DNA from: Myxococcales bacterium
GTDB taxonomy: Bacteria > Myxococcota > Myxococcia > Myxococcales > Myxococcaceae
Reading direction: 5' to 3'
DNA length: 55,741 bases
Assembly: GCA_016191815.1 (NCBI GenBank)
Contig: JACPVI010000033.1
Span: forward strand, 1-55,741
The notes under the pieces were generated by a model. That model searched no databases, was not told the origin of the DNA, and saw only the letters and a list, made by a program, of their open reading frames with translations. This document shows positions 52,669 to 55,741 of the stretch, one piece after another. Position numbers and translations under genes: made by a program. Each line of letters starts with the position of its first letter. Position 1 is the first letter of the stretch.

Positions 52669-53577
52669 GTGGCCGTGCGACTGCCCCGCATCTCGCTGGT
52701 CGTCCCCTCTCTGGACCAGGGCCGCTACCTGGAAGAGGCTTTGCGATCGGTTCTCGAGCAGGGTTACCCGGAGCTGGAGCTGATCGCGATGGACGGAGGA
52801 TCCAAAGACGGCAGCGTGCAGGTCCTCGAGCGCTACGCCAGTCGGCTGGCCCACTGGGAGAGCCAGAAGGACGGCGGCCAGTACGTGGCGGTCAACCGCG
52901 GCTTCGCCCGGAGCAGCGGCGAGGTGATGGGCTGGCTGAACAGCGACGACAAGCACACCCCGTGGTGCCTGTCGGTGGTGGGCGAGCTGTTCGCCGCCTT
53001 CCCTGAAGTCCAGTGGCTCACCACGCTCTATCCGCTCTACTGGGACGAGCGCGGCCGCGCGGTCCACCTGAGGTACCAGGGAGGGTACGAGCGGGAGTCC
53101 TTCCTCCGGGGGGCAAACCTCCCCGGCCGCGGCTGGTACGCGCGGGACTTCATCCAGCAGGAATCCACCTTCTGGCGGCGCTCGCTCTGGGAATCCGCTG
53201 GCGGCCGGCTGGACGAGTCGCTGTCATTGGCCGCGGACTTCGAGCTGTGGGTCCGCTTCTTCAAGCTCGCCGAGCTGGTTGCGGTGGCCACGCCGCTGGC
53301 GGGGTTCCGGCGGCACTCCGAGCAGAAGACGGCCCGGGAGCTGGAGCGCTACTCGGCCGAGGCGGAGCAGGTGCTCCTTTCGCACGGGGGAAAGCCGTAT
53401 CGCCCCTGGGAGAGCTTGCTTCGACGCTCGCTCTGGACCGCCGGTGGCGGGCGGCCGCTGCGCAAGCTGCCGCGGTGGCTGGGCCAGCCGCTCGCCCGGA
53501 GCGGAGTCCTCGGGCCCACCCGGGTCTGCGTGTGGAACGGGGCGGGCTGGGAGATCGCCGCCGACTACGTGGTCTGA
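52669..53577 (+). CDS. glycosyltransferase family 2
   Basis: 302 residues from a GTG. A GT-A fold with SLVVPSLDQGRYLEEALRSVLEQGYPELELIAMDGGSKDGS, the DxD-like motif NSDDKHTP (about residues 90-97) and FIQQESTFWRR...LDESLSLAADFELWVRF carrying the catalytic ED-type region. The C terminus is basic. It probably extends the exopolysaccharide on the cytosolic face. It converges with the epimerase gene (22-base gap), and its start diverges from the GT1 gene. Confidence 0.85.
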   Translation: MAVRLPRISLVVPSLDQGRYLEEALRSVLEQGYPELELIAMDGGSKDGSVQVLERYASRLAHWESQKDGGQYVAVNRGFARSSGEVMGWLNSDDKHTPWCLSVVGELFAAFPEVQWLTTLYPLYWDERGRAVHLRYQGGYERESFLRGANLPGRGWYARDFIQQESTFWRRSLWESAGGRLDESLSLAADFELWVRFFKLAELVAVATPLAGFRRHSEQKTARELERYSAEAEQVLLSHGGKPYRPWESLLRRSLWTAGGGRPLRKLPRWLGQPLARSGVLGPTRVCVWNGAGWEIAADYVV

Positions 53578-53599
53578 CGAGTCGCCCAAGGAGGCGCCC

Positions 53600-54646
53600 T
53601 CAGGCCGGAGCCACCTTACGCTCCAGCAGGCCGCCGTGCCGGAGGATGCGCTCCACCTCGCTCCTTCGCTTGCTCGCGAAGTACCAATCCACCGTCCGCC
53701 CAAGGCCCTCGCGGAACGGAAACCGCGGCTTCCAGCCCAGCAACCTCCGCGCGAGCCCGTTGTGCGCCACCCGGTTCAAAGGACCGGTGGGCATCTCCGG
53801 TCGCAGGGCGATCTCCGCCCGATGGCCGGTCAGCCGCAGCACGAGCTTCACGGCCTGGAGGACCTGGATCCGCTCCATGGTGCCCAAATTGACCGCGGTG
53901 CCGTCGTCGATCCGCTCGGCCGCCAAGAGCGTGCCCGCCACGATGTCCTCCACGTACGTCCAGTTGCGGATCTGCCGGCCGGTGCCCCACACCTCGAAGG
54001 GGTCCTGCCGGACGAAGGCCTTGGCGATCATCGCCATCACCGCGTGGTTCTCCTTGCCCCGCGGCCCGTAGACGGTGAAGTACCGGCAGGAGGCGGTCCT
54101 CAGCCCCCTCTCGCGGTGGAGGGCACGCAGGGTCAGCTCGCCCATCAGCTTCGCCCAGCCGTAGAGGTTGTCGGCGTCGTACGGCGGGCGGACCAGATCC
54201 TCGGTCAGGTACAGGCGCTTCCGCAGATCTCCCTGGAGGTAGTTGGGGTAGACGCAACCCGAAGAGGCGTACACGATCTTCTCCACCCCGGCCCGCTGCG
54301 TCTCCCGGAACACCACCCCATCCAACACCAGGTTCGAGGAGATCGCCGCCTGGTAGGTGTCGACATACCCCCGGCCGCCGTGGTCGGCGGCGAGATGGAA
54401 GACCAGCTCGATTCCCTTGCCCGCCTCGCGCGCCACTGCCGGCTCGCGCAAGTCCCCCCGCTGGAAATCGATGCGCCGCTTCGAGAGGTGCCGCTCGAGG
54501 TTCTCCAGCGAGCCGCTGCTCAGGTCGTCCACCACCCGGACCGATGCGCCTCGCGCCACCAGCGCGTCGACCAGGTGCGAGCCGATGAAGGAGGCGCCTC
54601 CGGTGACGAGGACCCGCTTCCCCTTCCATCGCCCCGATGGCCGCAC
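53600..54646 (-). CDS. NAD-dependent sugar-nucleotide epimerase (extended SDR)
   Basis: 348 residues from a GTG. NAD-binding GxxGxxG as TGGASFIGSHLVDAL, VVDDLSSG, FHLAADHGGRGYVDT, catalytic Ser region SSGCVYP, YxxxK as YGWAKLMGE, and RYFTVYGPRG. The AADHGG segment resembles the AAD-x-GG segment of GDP-mannose 3,5-epimerases, but the overall family (UDP-glucose 4-epimerase or 4,6-dehydratase relative) cannot be settled by eye. It supplies a nucleotide sugar for the adjacent polysaccharide genes. Confidence 0.85.
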   Translation of the reverse strand: MRPSGRWKGKRVLVTGGASFIGSHLVDALVARGASVRVVDDLSSGSLENLERHLSKRRIDFQRGDLREPAVAREAGKGIELVFHLAADHGGRGYVDTYQAAISSNLVLDGVVFRETQRAGVEKIVYASSGCVYPNYLQGDLRKRLYLTEDLVRPPYDADNLYGWAKLMGELTLRALHRERGLRTASCRYFTVYGPRGKENHAVMAMIAKAFVRQDPFEVWGTGRQIRNWTYVEDIVAGTLLAAERIDDGTAVNLGTMERIQVLQAVKLVLRLTGHRAEIALRPEMPTGPLNRVAHNGLARRLLGWKPRFPFREGLGRTVDWYFASKRRSEVERILRHGGLLERKVAPA

Positions 54647-54760
54647 CCCACGAGCCTACCTGACGCGGCGCGGCCGTCGAGCACCCGGTGCGAGTGGCCC
54701 GAAGGCCCGCCCGGCAGCTCGCCCGGTCCCGCCCGGGCCCAGCCGAGATATGAATCGGAA

Positions 54761-55603
54761 ATGGCCTTGCTTCGCAGTGTGGCCCGCCGAATCCGATCGA
54801 CCCTGGCCCAGGCGCGGTATGAGCTGGCCTACCTCCGGCCTCCCAAGGAGCTGGTGCTGCCCTTTGGAGCCCGGTGGATCGCCCGGAGCGACGCGACAGG
54901 TATCCGCCTTCGCTCCCAGGAGGGCTTCGAGGCCGGAGAGCTGGCCTTCCTGCGCGCGTACCTCCGGCCGGGCATGACGGTCCTCGACGTGGGCGCCCAC
55001 CACGGGCTGTACACGCTCTTGGCTGCGACCATGGTGGGCCCGGGAGGAAGAGTGATCGCCTTCGAGCCCTCGCCGCGCGAGCTCGAGCATCTGCAAGCCC
55101 ACGTCCGGCTCAACCGGCTGGAGAACGTCTCCTTGGAGCGGCTGGCGCTCGGGGAGGGCGAGCGCAGCTCGGATTTCTACGTCTGCCAGGGGCGGGAGAC
55201 CGGCTGCAACAGCATGCGGCGCCCCAACGTGCCCGATCGACTGGAGCGGATCGAGGTGCAGGTCCAGTCCCTCGATTGCTACCTCGAGCGCGCGGGGGTC
55301 ACTCGGGTCGACTGGGTCAAGCTCGACGTGGAGGGCGCGGAGCTGGAGGTCCTCCGCGGAGCGAAGAGAGTCGCCGCCGAGCTTCGACCCGTATGGATGT
55401 GCGAGCTGTGCGACTTGCGAACCGAGCCCTGGGGCTACCCGAGCGCGGCGATCTTCGACGAGCTGGCCGCCCACCGGTACGGCTGGTTCTCGGTGGACCT
55501 GGACGGCCGGCTTCGGCCCTGCGAGCGCCGAGAGCGGTTCCACCAGAACCTCGTGGCGATTCCCGAGGAGCGCGTGGAGAGCATGGCCGGCCTGATCGCG
55601 TGA
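54761..55603 (+). CDS. FkbM family methyltransferase
   Basis: 280 residues from ATG 54761, chosen because homology starts soon after; an ATG at 54750 is in another frame. The SAM-binding motif VLDVGAHHGLYTLLAATMVG is followed by VIAFEPSPRELEHLQAHV (acidic ribose contact) and the FkbM-typical VDWVKLDVEGAELEVLRGA. FkbM enzymes O-methylate sugars or natural products. In this place it probably modifies the polysaccharide. It is divergent from the epimerase. Confidence 0.85.
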   Translation: MALLRSVARRIRSTLAQARYELAYLRPPKELVLPFGARWIARSDATGIRLRSQEGFEAGELAFLRAYLRPGMTVLDVGAHHGLYTLLAATMVGPGGRVIAFEPSPRELEHLQAHVRLNRLENVSLERLALGEGERSSDFYVCQGRETGCNSMRRPNVPDRLERIEVQVQSLDCYLERAGVTRVDWVKLDVEGAELEVLRGAKRVAAELRPVWMCELCDLRTEPWGYPSAAIFDELAAHRYGWFSVDLDGRLRPCERRERFHQNLVAIPEERVESMAGLIA

Positions 55604-55662
55604 GAGGCTGTGAGTTTTCCCCCGGACCGAGCCCGGCGGTCGAGGTGCGAGCCGCCCAAGGA

Positions 55663-55703
55663 GGAAGCCCGAAGGAATACTTGTCGGTATTGCGAGGGCT
55701 TCC
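55663..55703. repeat. bipartite palindrome at the right edge
   Basis: GGAAGCCC (55663-55670) pairs with GGGCTTCC (55696-55703), and nested inside AATAC (55676-55680) pairs with GTATT (55687-55691) around a TTGTCG loop. The whole 41-base stretch can fold as an 8-bp stem, internal loop and 5-bp stem. It lies 60 bases after the FkbM stop. It may be a dispersed palindromic repeat whose remainder lies beyond the window, or a transcription barrier. There is no T-tract. Confidence 0.5.
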
Positions 55704-55741
55704 GACGCCGGCCGGCGAAGCAGATCGGCCGCCCGGCGACG

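Noticed and set aside
53279..54760. Long upstream extension of the FkbM frame
   Set aside because: It runs antisense through the epimerase gene. FkbM homology begins near 54761 and the upstream part is low-complexity.

Overview
The window (about 55.7 kb, very GC-rich, dense coding with many ATGA, GTGA and TTGA gene overlaps) looks like a myxobacterial chromosome (Myxococcota). The pointers are a DUF2378 protein, a family expanded in Myxococcus; two proteins carrying MYXO-CTERM-like sorting signals; long Cys-rich repeats of the Myxococcus type; a sigma-54 activator fused to a PilZ-like domain; a histone-H1-like basic protein; and a pilB-pilT-pilC-pilS-pilR cluster next to exopolysaccharide genes. 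No rRNA, tRNA, CRISPR array or intact insertion sequence was recognised.

Layout. 1-1.8 kb: an ATPase plus a TOPRIM-like DUF4276 protein, resembling a two-gene defence module, with the second gene apparently cut short at its C terminus. 1.85-7.4 kb: a minus-strand run of eight genes (ketoacyl synthase III-like enzyme, DUF2378 protein, two unknowns, a zinc-ribbon membrane protein, a thioredoxin-like lipoprotein, a B12-type radical SAM enzyme and a small membrane protein). The thioredoxin-like gene is the most striking item in the window. Its frame is interrupted by one TGA exactly where the first Cys of the active-site motif should be, and a hairpin with bacterial SECIS geometry follows, so it is a strong candidate selenoprotein with a UxxC motif. 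A divergent sigma-54 activator (7.6-9.3 kb) flanks this run.

9.3-22.2 kb: a 2127-residue surface protein (13 W-x-D-x-R repeats, 17 exact 96-bp Cys-rich repeats, an internal sorting-signal-like segment, then a barrel/OmpA part), a HEAT protein, a HAMP membrane protein, a DnaQ-DinG exonuclease-helicase and a beta-helix lipoprotein. 22.3-28.8 kb: small regulatory and housekeeping genes (H1-like protein, cupredoxin, VWA protein, HTH protein, a protein with a possible Hfq-like C terminus, a diguanylate cyclase response regulator and a Phd/PIN toxin-antitoxin pair). 28.8-37.5 kb: three polytopic glycosyltransferase-like proteins, trmB, and a degenerate subtilisin-like protein with FG-GAP repeats. 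37.6-38.5 kb: ribF.

38.6-45.9 kb: type IV pilus motor and control genes pilB, pilT, pilC, pilS and pilR, preceded by a plausible housekeeping promoter. No pilA follows pilR here. 45.9-55.6 kb: a polysaccharide cluster (TMTC-like TPR protein, polyprenyl-phosphate sugar transferase, membrane GT-C-like protein, GT1, GT2, sugar-nucleotide epimerase, FkbM methyltransferase). In myxobacteria type IV pili pull on exopolysaccharide during social motility, so the two blocks may be functionally linked; this is inference from position. Intergenic gaps are all shorter than 300 bases.
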